A stretch of 64,000 nt of DNA from Mesonia maritima (lineage in GTDB: Bacteria > Bacteroidota > Bacteroidia > Flavobacteriales > Flavobacteriaceae). The stretch spans positions 496,001 through 560,000 of the forward strand of contig NZ_JBHLUA010000012.1 of NCBI RefSeq assembly GCF_042433895.1. Direction: 5' to 3'. Each line of letters opens with the position of its first letter. Positions within the stretch are counted from its first letter, which is position 1. A program made the position numbers and the translations under genes. The notes below the pieces were generated by a model, which made no database searches, had not been told where the DNA came from, and was given only the letters and a program-made list of their open reading frames with translations. Of the stretch, positions 35,376 through 44,070 are shown one piece after another.

Positions 35376-36341
35376 TTAAACTCTTCTTTTCTTAATTAAT
35401 TCTTTAGAAATATCTAGATAAACACTGGGTTTTGCTGAAATAAATTCCTGGTGTGTAAATAGTATTTTTTCTTCATTCTTTTCTAAAATTGCTTCAATAA
35501 AATAATTATTCCCGTTGAAATAAGTTTTTTTTACACTTGCTTTTAATCCCTTTTTTGCGACTTTTATTTCTGAAGGATAAATTAAAACCGTTCCTTTTTC
35601 AATTCCAAAAAGTTGAGCTTCCAAAGCATTAACTTCATTAAAAAGAGAAGCTACATAATAAGAAGGCGGAAAATCATATAATTTCTCTGGCGTGTTTTCA
35701 GCTACAATTTTACCATTTTTCATCACCAGTGTTTTATCTGAAAAAGCGAGCATATCAGTACTATCATGCGTTGCGAAAATGCAAGAAATCTTTTGCTTTT
35801 TGAGATAAGTAAACAAATTTCGGCGTAGTTTATTTTTTCTAAAATTATCGATGAAATTAAAAGGCTCGTCTAACAAAAGAAGTTCAGGTTCTTTCGCCAA
35901 AACTTGTGCTAAAGCTACGCGCTGTTTTTGTCCGCCGCTTAAAAGTTTCACTTTTTTATCAGCAAAAGCTTTCATATCAATTACTTCCAATAATTCTTTT
36001 GTGCGTTTATTATTTTTGTTTTGGTGTTGTCTGCTTAAAAATTTTTCAATGTTTTCTTTTACTGAAGTAAACGGCATTAAATCAAATTCTTGCGCTAAAT
36101 ATTTCATTTTTTGATGTCCCGGAACTAAATTAAAAGCCGGACCTAAAACTTTTTCATTTTGCCACAAAATTTCACCTTCATCAAGATCTAATAAACCGTA
36201 AATAGCTTTTAATAAAGTACTTTTTCCGCAACCGCTTTCACCAATTATACACGCGTGTTCTCCTTTTTTTATAGAAAAATCGATATGATGTAAGGTGGTT
36301 TTTTGGGAGTAACCGAAGCTTATGTTTAGTACCTGAAGCAT
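35376..36341 (-). CDS. ABC transporter ATP-binding protein
   Basis: A 321-aa ABC ATPase. Walker A GESGCGKST, Q-loop AQEFDL, signature LSGGQKQRVALAQ, Walker B LLLLDEPF, H-loop ATHDS. After about residue 230 a C-terminal extension (TOBE-like, ending KELIKKRRV) suggests an importer-type ATPase of the polyamine/metal/spermidine branch. No permease is adjacent, so the substrate is open. A TATTTTTG box lies just upstream at 36359-36366. Confidence 0.9.
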   Translation of the reverse strand: MLQVLNISFGYSQKTTLHHIDFSIKKGEHACIIGESGCGKSTLLKAIYGLLDLDEGEILWQNEKVLGPAFNLVPGHQKMKYLAQEFDLMPFTSVKENIEKFLSRQHQNKNNKRTKELLEVIDMKAFADKKVKLLSGGQKQRVALAQVLAKEPELLLLDEPFNFIDNFRKNKLRRNLFTYLKKQKISCIFATHDSTDMLAFSDKTLVMKNGKIVAENTPEKLYDFPPSYYVASLFNEVNALEAQLFGIEKGTVLIYPSEIKVAKKGLKASVKKTYFNGNNYFIEAILEKNEEKILFTHQEFISAKPSVYLDISKELIKKRRV

Positions 36342-36358
36342 AATGATAGGTTTAACTT

Positions 36359-36366
36359 CAAAAATA
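36359..36366 (-). promoter_or_regulatory. Putative -7 box of the ABC ATPase gene
   Basis: The minus strand reads TATTTTTG, 18 nt before the ATG. Confidence 0.5.
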
Positions 36367-36437
36367 GATGATAATTTTTAGATGGAATAAAAATTAGTAA
36401 ATTGAACGTTTAATTTATGATGTTTAAAAGAAGTCTC

Positions 36438-37070
36438 ATGAAAAATTTTTATTTTATTTTAATTTTTATTGTTGTCTTTCCAACACTTTGCTCTGCTCAA
36501 GAAAATTTATCTAAAGATTATTCTATAGAATTTAAAAAAGCACGAGAAGTTTCAACTAGTTTTAATTTAAACTCTACTACAAGAACACGAGATGATCGGT
36601 TAGCCAAAATTATGGTTAAATGTAAAGTTAAAGCCTTAGACAAAAAGCCGGTAGACTCAAATGGGTTTTCTCTAGTAGATACGGTTAATAAACTGCGGTA
36701 TCGTTTTGTAGAATATGGCGGCTACCTCCCAATTACAATTTTTGTTCCTAATGAGCGAACTAATCGTGTTTTAAAAGAAGAAATCTTAAAAGAGAATGGA
36801 GAAGAATATAAAAGTATTCCAGATTATGATCCAGATATTTATGATTCTTTCGAAGACTATAGTATTTCGGGATACAAAAATGTAGAAATTCCAATTAATT
36901 TCGGGAACAAACGGAACCCAAGAAAAAGCGTAACATATTATACACCCACGCCTTTTAAAAAGTTTACGGCTACTATGTATTTTTTGGTTATAATGGATCA
37001 GAAAAAGCCGAATTTTGAGCTGTATTACCACGATAAAAAAATCGACAATTTTGAAATTGACTTCAAATAA
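36438..37070 (+). CDS. Exported protein of unknown function, 210 aa
   Basis: A signal peptide (MKNFYFILIFIVVFPTLCSAQE) leads to a mature part with beta-rich, charged sequence (IMVKCKVKALDKKPVDSNGF, VEIPINFGNKRNPRK, YFLVIMDQKKPNFELYY). I recognise no family. The ATG at 36438 is chosen because it gives a normal signal peptide; an ATG at 36417 is also in frame. The M28 peptidase gene follows after 2 nt, so the two are probably cotranscribed. Confidence 0.78.
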   Translation: MKNFYFILIFIVVFPTLCSAQENLSKDYSIEFKKAREVSTSFNLNSTTRTRDDRLAKIMVKCKVKALDKKPVDSNGFSLVDTVNKLRYRFVEYGGYLPITIFVPNERTNRVLKEEILKENGEEYKSIPDYDPDIYDSFEDYSISGYKNVEIPINFGNKRNPRKSVTYYTPTPFKKFTATMYFLVIMDQKKPNFELYYHDKKIDNFEIDFK

Positions 37071-37072
37071 AA

Positions 37073-37990
37073 ATGGATATCATAAAAAATTTAGCTTTAT
37101 TTTTTCTGATATTTTTCTGCGTTTTCGCGGAAGGATTTTCGCAAGAAGCAATAACTGAAAAGGAATTAGAAAGTCATATTCAGTTTTTAACCGCAGATTC
37201 TTTAGCAGGAAGATTTCCGGGAACCAAAGCAAATCAACAAGTGGTAAATTATTTGGTAAACGATTTTAAATCGAACAATATTCCTACGCTAATTCAAGAA
37301 TTTGAAGCAAAATTACGAAAAGATACCACTAGCGTAACCACGTGGAATGTATTAGGTTTACTAGAAGGGAAAGATTCCATTTTAAAAAAGGAAGTAATTA
37401 TTCTTGGTGCGCATTACGATCATTTAGGAAAAAAACGCGATAGTATTTACCACGGCGCCGATGATAACGCAAGTGGAACAGCAGCTTTGCTAGAAATAGC
37501 TGAAAAAATTGTAGCACATAAAAATGAAATAAAACGAAGCGTAATTTTTATCGCTTTTGGAGCAGAAGAACAAGGTTTATTAGGAAGTCAGTTTTTTGTT
37601 GAAAACCCGATTGTTCCCATAAAAAATATCAAATTAATGATCAATATGGATATGTTGGGAAGCCTGAATGAAAAATCGCATGTTTATATGGGCGGCGCAG
37701 GAACTTTTCCCGGAGGAGAAAAATTGATGAAAAAGCTAGGGAAACCGAATCATGTAAATCCGGTTGTTCACGCAGGTTCAGTTGACGGATCCGATCACGT
37801 TTCGTTTTATAAAAAAGGAATTTCAGTGCTCGGAATTCACACTGGTGGAAATGAAAACTACCACAAACCAACTGACACGATTGAAACGCTCAATATTTCA
37901 GGGGAAGTAAATGTAGCGAATTATATTTATCAAGCGATTATGGAAATCGCAACTTCAGAATGGAAGCTAAAATTTATTCCCCAGGATTAA
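37073..37990 (+). CDS. M28 family zinc peptidase
   Basis: An exported aminopeptidase-like protein (305 aa, signal peptide ending near EGFSQE). The two-zinc motif set of the M28 family is clear: LGAHYDHLG, GADDNASGTAALLEIAE, FGAEEQGLLGS (catalytic Glu and zinc Glu), NMDMLG, and the last ligand in NENYHKPTDT. It follows the unknown exported protein by 2 nt. An inverted repeat element lies between it and the convergent prolyl oligopeptidase gene. Confidence 0.92.
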   Translation: MDIIKNLALFFLIFFCVFAEGFSQEAITEKELESHIQFLTADSLAGRFPGTKANQQVVNYLVNDFKSNNIPTLIQEFEAKLRKDTTSVTTWNVLGLLEGKDSILKKEVIILGAHYDHLGKKRDSIYHGADDNASGTAALLEIAEKIVAHKNEIKRSVIFIAFGAEEQGLLGSQFFVENPIVPIKNIKLMINMDMLGSLNEKSHVYMGGAGTFPGGEKLMKKLGKPNHVNPVVHAGSVDGSDHVSFYKKGISVLGIHTGGNENYHKPTDTIETLNISGEVNVANYIYQAIMEIATSEWKLKFIPQD

Positions 37991-38123
37991 AAAAAGCTGT
38001 CTAAAAAGTTTGTTTTCGTCAACTTGAACTTGATTCAGGTTCTCATTATACTTAATAAAATAATAGAATGAGAACCTGAAATAAATTCAGAATGACAAAT
38101 TGTACTAATTTTCAAACAGCTTT
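37991..38123. repeat. REP-like inverted repeat inside terminator-like arms
   Basis: The inner arms, 38018-38047 and 38067-38096, are 30 nt each and match at 24 of 30 positions when one is reverse-complemented. The shared segment ends in TTCAGGTTCTCATT. Outer arms AAAGCTGT at 37993-38000 and ACAGCTTT near 38116-38123 enclose them, so the whole 133-nt region folds as one long hairpin between two convergent genes. It probably terminates transcription and resembles the TGAA-TT--TTCAG dispersed repeats of flavobacterial genomes. Confidence 0.75.
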
Positions 38124-38142
38124 CTATTTCAATTTTGAAATT

Positions 38143-40299
38143 TTATTTTTTTGGCAGATTTTTAAAATCCATATTCCATAAAGTAAAGCCATAAATATCG
38201 GCGTATTGCTCGATTGTTTTACTAACCGGAGTTCCGGCGCCGTGACCTGCATTGGTTTCATTTCTAATCAACACAGGGTTTTCTCCGGCTTGTTTTTCTT
38301 GTAATTCTGCTGCAAACTTAAAACTATGCGCGGGAACAACACGATCGTCATGATCTCCAGTTGTAATTAAGGTTGCTGGATATTTTGTTCCTTTTTCTAC
38401 ATTGTGTGCCGGCGAATAATTGTATAAATATTCAAACATTTCTTTAGAATCTTCGGCAGTTCCATAATCGTAAGCCCAACCTGCTCCTGCGGTAAACGTA
38501 TGATAACGTAACATATCTAAAACGCCAACTGCAGGTAAAGCAACTTTCATTAACGCTGGTCGCTGCGTCATTGTAGCGCCAACTAACAATCCGCCGTTCG
38601 AACCACCACGAATAGCTAAATAATCACTAGAAGTATAATTATTTTCAATTAAATATTCTGCTGCAGCAATAAAATCGTCAAAGACGTTTTGTTTTTTTTG
38701 TTTGATTCCAGCGTCGTGCCATTTTTTTCCGTATTCGCCACCACCACGAAGATTGGGGACAGCGTAAATTCCGCCTTGTTCCATCCAAACCGCATTTGCA
38801 ATACTGAACGATGGCGTTAAACTAATATTGAATCCGCCATAACCATAAAGAATTGTTGGGTTTTTTCCGTTGAGTTCAATTCCTTTTTTATGGGTGATAA
38901 TCATCGGGATTTTAGTACCGTCTTTAGAAGTATAAAAAACCTGTTTGCTTTCGTATGCTTCCGTATTAAAATCAATTTTCGGTTTACGGTAAAGTTCAGA
39001 AGTTCCTTTTTCAATATCGTATTTATAAATGCTTCCAGGCGTGATGTAATTGGTAAACGAATAATACAATTCTTTTTCTTCTTGTTTGGTACCAAATCCG
39101 CCAACGCTGCCAATTCCAGGTAAATCTACTTCGCGAACTAAATTTCCTTCATAATCATATTGTTTTACGATGGAAACGGCATCTTTCATATATTCGGTAA
39201 AAAAATAACCGCCACCGGTTGAGGGACTTAAAACATTTTCGGTTTCCGAAATAAAATCTTCCCAATTTTCGGGAGCAGGATTTTTAGCATCTACGGTAAC
39301 AATTTTCTTATTTGGTGCATTGTGGTTTGTCACTAAAAATAATTTGCTGCCTTTATTTTCGATAAGATACGTGTCGGTTTCGGTATTTCCGATAATTGTT
39401 TTTAATTCGCTGTTGGGTTGAGATAAATCTTTTAAAAATAATTTATTCCCTGAAGTTGATGTGCTTGCCGTAATGGTTAAAAAGCGATTATCTTCGGAAA
39501 CATTTCCGCCGACGTAACGGTGTTTTTCAGCTTCGGTTCCGCCAAAAATAAGTTTGTCTTCTTTTTGCGGAGTTCCTAATTTGTGGTAAAATAGTTTATG
39601 CTGATCGGTTTTTGCAGACAATTCGCTTCCTTCGGGTTTGTCGTAGCTCGAGTAGAAAAAACCTTCGTTACTTTTCCATGATAATCCACTGAACTTGATA
39701 TCAACCAAGGTGTCTTCAATAATTTCTTTGGTCTCAGCATTCATCACCATCACTTTTCGCCAATCGCTTCCGCCTTCAGAAATTGAATAGGCTAAGGTAT
39801 TTCCATCTTTAGAGAAACTCATTCCGCCAAGCGAAGTCGTTCCATCCTCGCTAAATTTGTTTGGATCTAGAAATACTTCAGCGGTTGAAGGATCTTCGCC
39901 TGTTTTGTAGCGATAAATTACATATTGATTTTGTAAACCATCATTTTTACTGAAATAGGTGTAATCGCCTTCTTTAAACGGAGCGCCCACTTTTTCGTAA
40001 TTCCATAATTCTGAAAGTCGGTTTTTTAGTGTATCGCGATATGGAATTTGCGATAAATAGTCGAATGTCACTTCATTTTCGGCTTTTACCCAAGCTTCGG
40101 TTTCTTTGCTTCTATCGTTTTCTAACCAGCGATAAGGGTCTTTTACTTTGGTTCCAAAATAAGTGTTTACTGTATCGACTTTTTTAGTTTTGGGATAATT
40201 CAAGGCAATTTTATTTTTTTGAGTTTCTTTTTTTTGGCCTTTATCTTCTTTACAAGCGATTAAAGACAATATAATAAATGGAAGAATAAATTTTTTCAT
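38143..40299 (-). CDS. Prolyl oligopeptidase (S9A), lipoprotein
   Basis: A serine peptidase cleaving after proline in short peptides, 718 aa, exported as a lipoprotein (lipobox LSLIACKED). The N-terminal beta-propeller runs to about residue 450; the alpha/beta hydrolase follows. Triad: Ser in IRGGSNGGLLVG, Asp in GDHDDRVVP, His in NAGHGAGTP. The ATG at 40299 is preferred over one at 40323 because the -7 box (40321-40328) overlaps the latter. Confidence 0.94.
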   Translation of the reverse strand: MKKFILPFIILSLIACKEDKGQKKETQKNKIALNYPKTKKVDTVNTYFGTKVKDPYRWLENDRSKETEAWVKAENEVTFDYLSQIPYRDTLKNRLSELWNYEKVGAPFKEGDYTYFSKNDGLQNQYVIYRYKTGEDPSTAEVFLDPNKFSEDGTTSLGGMSFSKDGNTLAYSISEGGSDWRKVMVMNAETKEIIEDTLVDIKFSGLSWKSNEGFFYSSYDKPEGSELSAKTDQHKLFYHKLGTPQKEDKLIFGGTEAEKHRYVGGNVSEDNRFLTITASTSTSGNKLFLKDLSQPNSELKTIIGNTETDTYLIENKGSKLFLVTNHNAPNKKIVTVDAKNPAPENWEDFISETENVLSPSTGGGYFFTEYMKDAVSIVKQYDYEGNLVREVDLPGIGSVGGFGTKQEEKELYYSFTNYITPGSIYKYDIEKGTSELYRKPKIDFNTEAYESKQVFYTSKDGTKIPMIITHKKGIELNGKNPTILYGYGGFNISLTPSFSIANAVWMEQGGIYAVPNLRGGGEYGKKWHDAGIKQKKQNVFDDFIAAAEYLIENNYTSSDYLAIRGGSNGGLLVGATMTQRPALMKVALPAVGVLDMLRYHTFTAGAGWAYDYGTAEDSKEMFEYLYNYSPAHNVEKGTKYPATLITTGDHDDRVVPAHSFKFAAELQEKQAGENPVLIRNETNAGHGAGTPVSKTIEQYADIYGFTLWNMDFKNLPKK

Positions 40300-40320
40300 A
40301 GTTGAAGGATTGAATAGTTT

Positions 40321-40328
40321 CAAATTTA
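40321..40328 (-). promoter_or_regulatory. Putative -7 box of prolyl oligopeptidase
   Basis: The minus strand reads TAAATTTG, 22 nt before the ATG at 40299. Confidence 0.5.
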
Positions 40329-40352
40329 CTTAAAATAATTTTGTGTTAAAAA

Positions 40353-40385
40353 AGAAAACCTCACTAAGCAAGTGAGATTTCTTTT
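40353..40385 (-). terminator. Terminator of the TonB receptor unit
   Basis: Stem with CCTCACT / AGTGAG arms and a T-rich 3' side on the minus strand, downstream of the 189-aa lipoprotein gene. Confidence 0.65.
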
Positions 40386-40451
40386 ATCCTGACAATTATT
40401 TTTACTCGATTTCGAGGTTTTATTTTTTCAGCTTATTGCTGAAGTAACAAT

Positions 40452-41021
40452 TTATTGAATTTCTAAAGCGAACGTTACTTGTGCGTCGGTTTCACCTCCT
40501 GTAAAAGAACCTTCCGCAGGATTGGTGATTTTTTCAGTAGGCTGGTGAATTAAACTCACTACTACTTCACCATTTTCTGCACTTCCAGCAATCCATTGCG
40601 TAGAAAGTCCAATTTTTATGCCATCGCTATCTGTTGATTGTTCACCATCTGTTCTTGTTAAATTTATTTCGGCATCCACAAAATCATAGGTTAAAAAGTG
40701 ATCGTCTCTTTCTTCCATAATTTCTTCGGTAATAACTTCTGGATCGTTTGGATTGGAGTTATTATAGAAATTTGCTTCAACTTGATAGGTTTCTCCGCTT
40801 GTTAATTGAATTGTTGGCGCTACATAATTTTCGTCTCTATATTGCGGATCGGTATAGGTATAGGTAGTTTCATCTCCACTTTCATTTGTAAAAGTTAAGG
40901 AAACATCGGTAATAACTTCTTCTTCGTTGATAATTTCTGGTGAACCATCGTCATCATCAGAACAAGAACTTATAAATGGTACTGCGGCTAAAAATAAAGC
41001 CATGAATTTTAAATTTTTCAT
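40452..41021 (-). CDS. Lipoprotein encoded behind a TonB receptor, 189 aa
   Basis: An exported lipoprotein (lipobox VPFISSCSDDDDG) with a beta-rich body. It resembles the flavobacterial proteins often labelled type 1 periplasmic binding fold superfamily. Landmarks are EEEVITDVSLTFTNE near the start, an acidic cluster with a histidine in the middle (VITEEIMEERDDHFLTY), and the C-terminal GGETDAQVTFALEI. The acidic/His cluster could bind a metal ion. It lies 17 nt after the TonB receptor gene and is probably its surface or periplasmic partner. Confidence 0.75.
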   Translation of the reverse strand: MKNLKFMALFLAAVPFISSCSDDDDGSPEIINEEEVITDVSLTFTNESGDETTYTYTDPQYRDENYVAPTIQLTSGETYQVEANFYNNSNPNDPEVITEEIMEERDDHFLTYDFVDAEINLTRTDGEQSTDSDGIKIGLSTQWIAGSAENGEVVVSLIHQPTEKITNPAEGSFTGGETDAQVTFALEIQ

Positions 41022-41038
41022 TTTTATATATTTTAAAA

Positions 41039-43444
41039 TTAGTAATTGAATTTAAGTTGTAACATGAAATTTCTTCCGAGGTTATCTGCGTAATAACGCA
41101 ATCTGTTTAGATAATCGCGGTAAGAAGTATTGAGTAGGTTATTGATGTAAAAACTAACTTCCATACTTCCTTTTTTAAAAGGATGAAAAGTCGTACTTGC
41201 ATCAAAACCTAATAAGAAATACTGATCTGGCGGCGTACTAATATCTACCAAAGTACTTTGGTATTCGCCATTTTCCAGTACATCGTAGTAAAAATTATTG
41301 TCAGGATAATTTTTTTGACGAGCAACAAAATCGCCCGTTATACTTAATTGTAGATTATGCCAATCGGTTTGTTGAAAACGAATGCTGTTCGATAAATTTG
41401 CTGGCGGCATATTAATAAGAGCGCTATTGTTTTTGGTGTCTCTGCCGTTTACATAAGCAAATTTTCCGAAGTAATTAAAATTTGAAGAAATTCTGTAATT
41501 CCAATTAAGGTCTACTCCAAACATTCGTGCATTTACTTGTTTATATTTCCAAATAGGAAAAGCACCTCGAATGGTTTCATCTACGCCAGAAGGTTCCATG
41601 AGTAAAAAATCTTCGATATAGTTGTAGAATGGAGAAATTGTAAAATTGAAATTCCCTTCATCTTTACTGAAATTTAAACTGAATTTATGCGAAGTTTCAG
41701 AATTAAATCTTATGTCTCCCAATTCAATAACCGCCGCAGAATGATGTAAACCATCGGCAAATAATTCTGAAGGATTTGGCGCTCGACTGGCTAACGCGTA
41801 ATTTCCGTTTAAGCTAAATTGATTAAACGTATACCGCAATCCTCCAGTGGCAGAAAAGTTATTAAAATTGAATTCTGGTTTGGTAAAAAGCTGATTTCCT
41901 TCTTCATAAACTACAATATCTGAAAAATCTTCATTGTAGTTGAGTTCTTCCCAACGAGTTTTAAAATAAAATTTTTCAGCATTTAAACGAGTATAATCGT
42001 AACGAAGACCAGCTTCAGCTAACCAATCATTATTAATTTTATATTCGCCGGTTGCAAAAACTCCAAATTTGTATTGCTCATAATCCGGGATTAACCGTTT
42101 AACCTCAGTAGCGGGATCGGGAAAATTTACCTGATAATTTCCATTAAGTCCAACGTTAAATTGATATTCATTTTTTGCATCAAATTTAAAATTTGTTGAA
42201 AGCGTGTGTGTTTGTAATTCTAAATCTACCGAGGGTCTGCCTTTATCATCTCCTCTACGAAAATCATATTCTAAGCGATTATTCAATTGGTAATCGTATT
42301 GAATATTTAATTTTCCTAATTCCTCGAAACGCTTGTAATATTTTACTCTTGCTAAATGGTGTTCAACATCTTGTTTCGGTGGGTTAATATTGTAAGTAAA
42401 ATCCTTTACTACTTGCGGTTCTCTACTATTTATGGCTCTAATTAGATCGTTTACATTTCCAATATGTGAAGAGCGTAGAATACCGATTTCAGTATTGTAA
42501 TAACTGTAAAAAACATCGAAACCAGAAGAGAATTTATTCAACCCAAAACGTAGTGAAACATCTTTTTCTTCATTTCCACTATTTGAAAGCACGTAATCTG
42601 GAGCTTTGTAATCACCAAATTTTTTGAAAGTTCCTTGAACATTTCCGTACCAACCGCTTTCATAACTTTTTGTAAGGCTAGTAGTAACGGAACCTCCGCG
42701 ACCATTAGTAGAACCCGAAAGAATTGTTTTTCCAAAGAGCGAATCTTTTACCGGAATTTTTTCTGGCTCGACAATTACCGCACCGCCAATGGCGTCGCCG
42801 CCATATTGAAGCGCAGATGCTCCTTTTACCACGGTAATACTTTCAGCAGAATTTAAATCGATATTTGGTGCGTGTTCTGCGCCCCATTCTTGGTCTTGCA
42901 TCCGTACGCCGTGATTCATCATTAAAACCCGACTGCTGTGTAAACCTTGAATTACAGGTTTTACTACGCTATTTCCTGTATTTAAGGTTGAAACTCCACT
43001 TAGTTCTTTTAAGGCATCGCCTATACTGGAAGAACTATACTTTTCTAGTGTTTTCGATTTAAGCGTTTCTTCTTGTCCGGTTTTTGATTTTTGTAATCGC
43101 TTTTTGCCGGTAATGAGTATTTCTCCTAAATCTTCTAAATGATGTTCTAGCTTTATTTTCTCGAATGTATCGCCTTCAATTAAGATGGGATAAACTAAAT
43201 CTTGACAATCTGGATGGGTGATTTTTAATTCAATTTTTCCTTTACATAAGTTGTTAATTTCGAAGTTTCCATCGAAATCTGAATAGACTTCAATCTCGCT
43301 ATCAATTACTTGAATGGTAGCATAAATTAGCGGATCTCCATTATGAAAATCGACCACTTTTCCTTTTAAGGTGTAGGAACAATTTTGCGATTGTACCCAA
43401 AAACTAAGCGTTATCAAGAAGATAACCGTCCAAAAAGTTTTCAT
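41039..43444 (-). CDS. TonB-dependent receptor
   Basis: An 801-aa outer-membrane transporter. Signal peptide (TVIFLITLSFWVQSQ), CarboxypepD_reg domain with unusually many cysteines (NCSYTLKGKVVD, NLCKGKIELKITHPDCQDL), a plug with ALKELSGVSTL and GGDAIGGAVIVEP, then a beta-barrel ending in FMLQLKFNY, the typical aromatic C-terminus. It shares an operon with a lipoprotein bearing an acidic/His cluster and follows, after about 200 nt, a small Cys/His protein. The set suggests metal or metal-complex uptake; the ligand is an inference. Confidence 0.9.
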   Translation of the reverse strand: MKTFWTVIFLITLSFWVQSQNCSYTLKGKVVDFHNGDPLIYATIQVIDSEIEVYSDFDGNFEINNLCKGKIELKITHPDCQDLVYPILIEGDTFEKIKLEHHLEDLGEILITGKKRLQKSKTGQEETLKSKTLEKYSSSSIGDALKELSGVSTLNTGNSVVKPVIQGLHSSRVLMMNHGVRMQDQEWGAEHAPNIDLNSAESITVVKGASALQYGGDAIGGAVIVEPEKIPVKDSLFGKTILSGSTNGRGGSVTTSLTKSYESGWYGNVQGTFKKFGDYKAPDYVLSNSGNEEKDVSLRFGLNKFSSGFDVFYSYYNTEIGILRSSHIGNVNDLIRAINSREPQVVKDFTYNINPPKQDVEHHLARVKYYKRFEELGKLNIQYDYQLNNRLEYDFRRGDDKGRPSVDLELQTHTLSTNFKFDAKNEYQFNVGLNGNYQVNFPDPATEVKRLIPDYEQYKFGVFATGEYKINNDWLAEAGLRYDYTRLNAEKFYFKTRWEELNYNEDFSDIVVYEEGNQLFTKPEFNFNNFSATGGLRYTFNQFSLNGNYALASRAPNPSELFADGLHHSAAVIELGDIRFNSETSHKFSLNFSKDEGNFNFTISPFYNYIEDFLLMEPSGVDETIRGAFPIWKYKQVNARMFGVDLNWNYRISSNFNYFGKFAYVNGRDTKNNSALINMPPANLSNSIRFQQTDWHNLQLSITGDFVARQKNYPDNNFYYDVLENGEYQSTLVDISTPPDQYFLLGFDASTTFHPFKKGSMEVSFYINNLLNTSYRDYLNRLRYYADNLGRNFMLQLKFNY

Positions 43445-43649
43445 TTTTTGAATTTTATACAGTTAAGATTATTTTTCAGGAATACATTTTATATTGCTGA
43501 AAAAGAATAAGTAAAGTTTGATTTTTTGCTTCGTTTCTAGAATTATAGATAAGATGCTATAACAACTTCATTTAAAAAGTTTCTATAGAAAAAAATCATA
43601 GCTGAAAGCCTTTTGAAAAAAGAGTTAACTAAGAAAAAATCAATTAAAA

Positions 43650-43964
43650 TTAAACTGTATAAAAAGGAGGAGGTTTATTAAAGATAAGACAAACAGGTGT
43701 CTTAGAAGAAGCTACCGAATGATAGCTTAATTGTACTTCTCTAGTAATTTCAGGAATAATAATCGGCGTAATTTCGTAATCGGTTTCTGCCGAAATTATA
43801 GGCGTATTGCTATCGGTTCCCGAAAGATGACACCAAACACAGTCATTTGCGTTTTTAATATCATCACTATGTGCAAGACTATGTAAAGACCCAACTTTTA
43901 TAAAAATAAAAGTCAATAGAAAAACTATTGATAAGTTATTTTTTATGCGTTGAGACAAAATCAT
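43650..43964 (-). CDS. Small exported Cys/His protein, 104 aa
   Basis: A 104-aa protein with an N-terminal membrane segment or signal (NLSIVFLLTFIFIKVGSLHSLAH) and a CVWCH motif at about residue 42-46. A second cysteine lies near the C-terminus (TPVCLIFNKPPPF). It is histidine-rich for its size. The CxxCH pattern could hold a metal or form a redox disulfide; a single CxxCH also occurs in c-type haem proteins but the context here (WCHLSGTD) is not typical. It precedes the TonB receptor gene and is inferred to be part of the same metal-uptake unit. Confidence 0.7.
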   Translation of the reverse strand: MILSQRIKNNLSIVFLLTFIFIKVGSLHSLAHSDDIKNANDCVWCHLSGTDSNTPIISAETDYEITPIIIPEITREVQLSYHSVASSKTPVCLIFNKPPPFYTV

Positions 43965-43968
43965 GCTA

Positions 43969-43976
43969 CAAACCTA
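43969..43976 (-). promoter_or_regulatory. Putative -7 box at the start of the small Cys/His gene
   Basis: The minus strand reads TAGGTTTG, with its last base 5 nt from the ATG. Initiation would fall at or next to the start codon. Confidence 0.4.
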
Positions 43977-43979
43977 AAA

Positions 43980-44030
43980 AATAAAACCTCAACTGGCTGT
44001 TAAAAAAAATAAAATTTGGTTGAGGTCTTA
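43980..44030 (-). terminator. Terminator of asd
   Basis: Stem GACCTCAAC-like arms (ACCTCAAC at 43986-43993 and GTTGAGGT at 44019-44026) with a long loop and T-rich 3' side on the minus strand. Confidence 0.6.
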
Positions 44031-44070
44031 TTTAGAATGTATGATCTTTTACTGAATGTAAATCAAAAAG

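Noticed and set aside
38890..39123. Plus-strand and minus-strand short ORFs inside the prolyl oligopeptidase gene
   Set aside because: They overlap well-supported coding sequence in other frames and show no family features.
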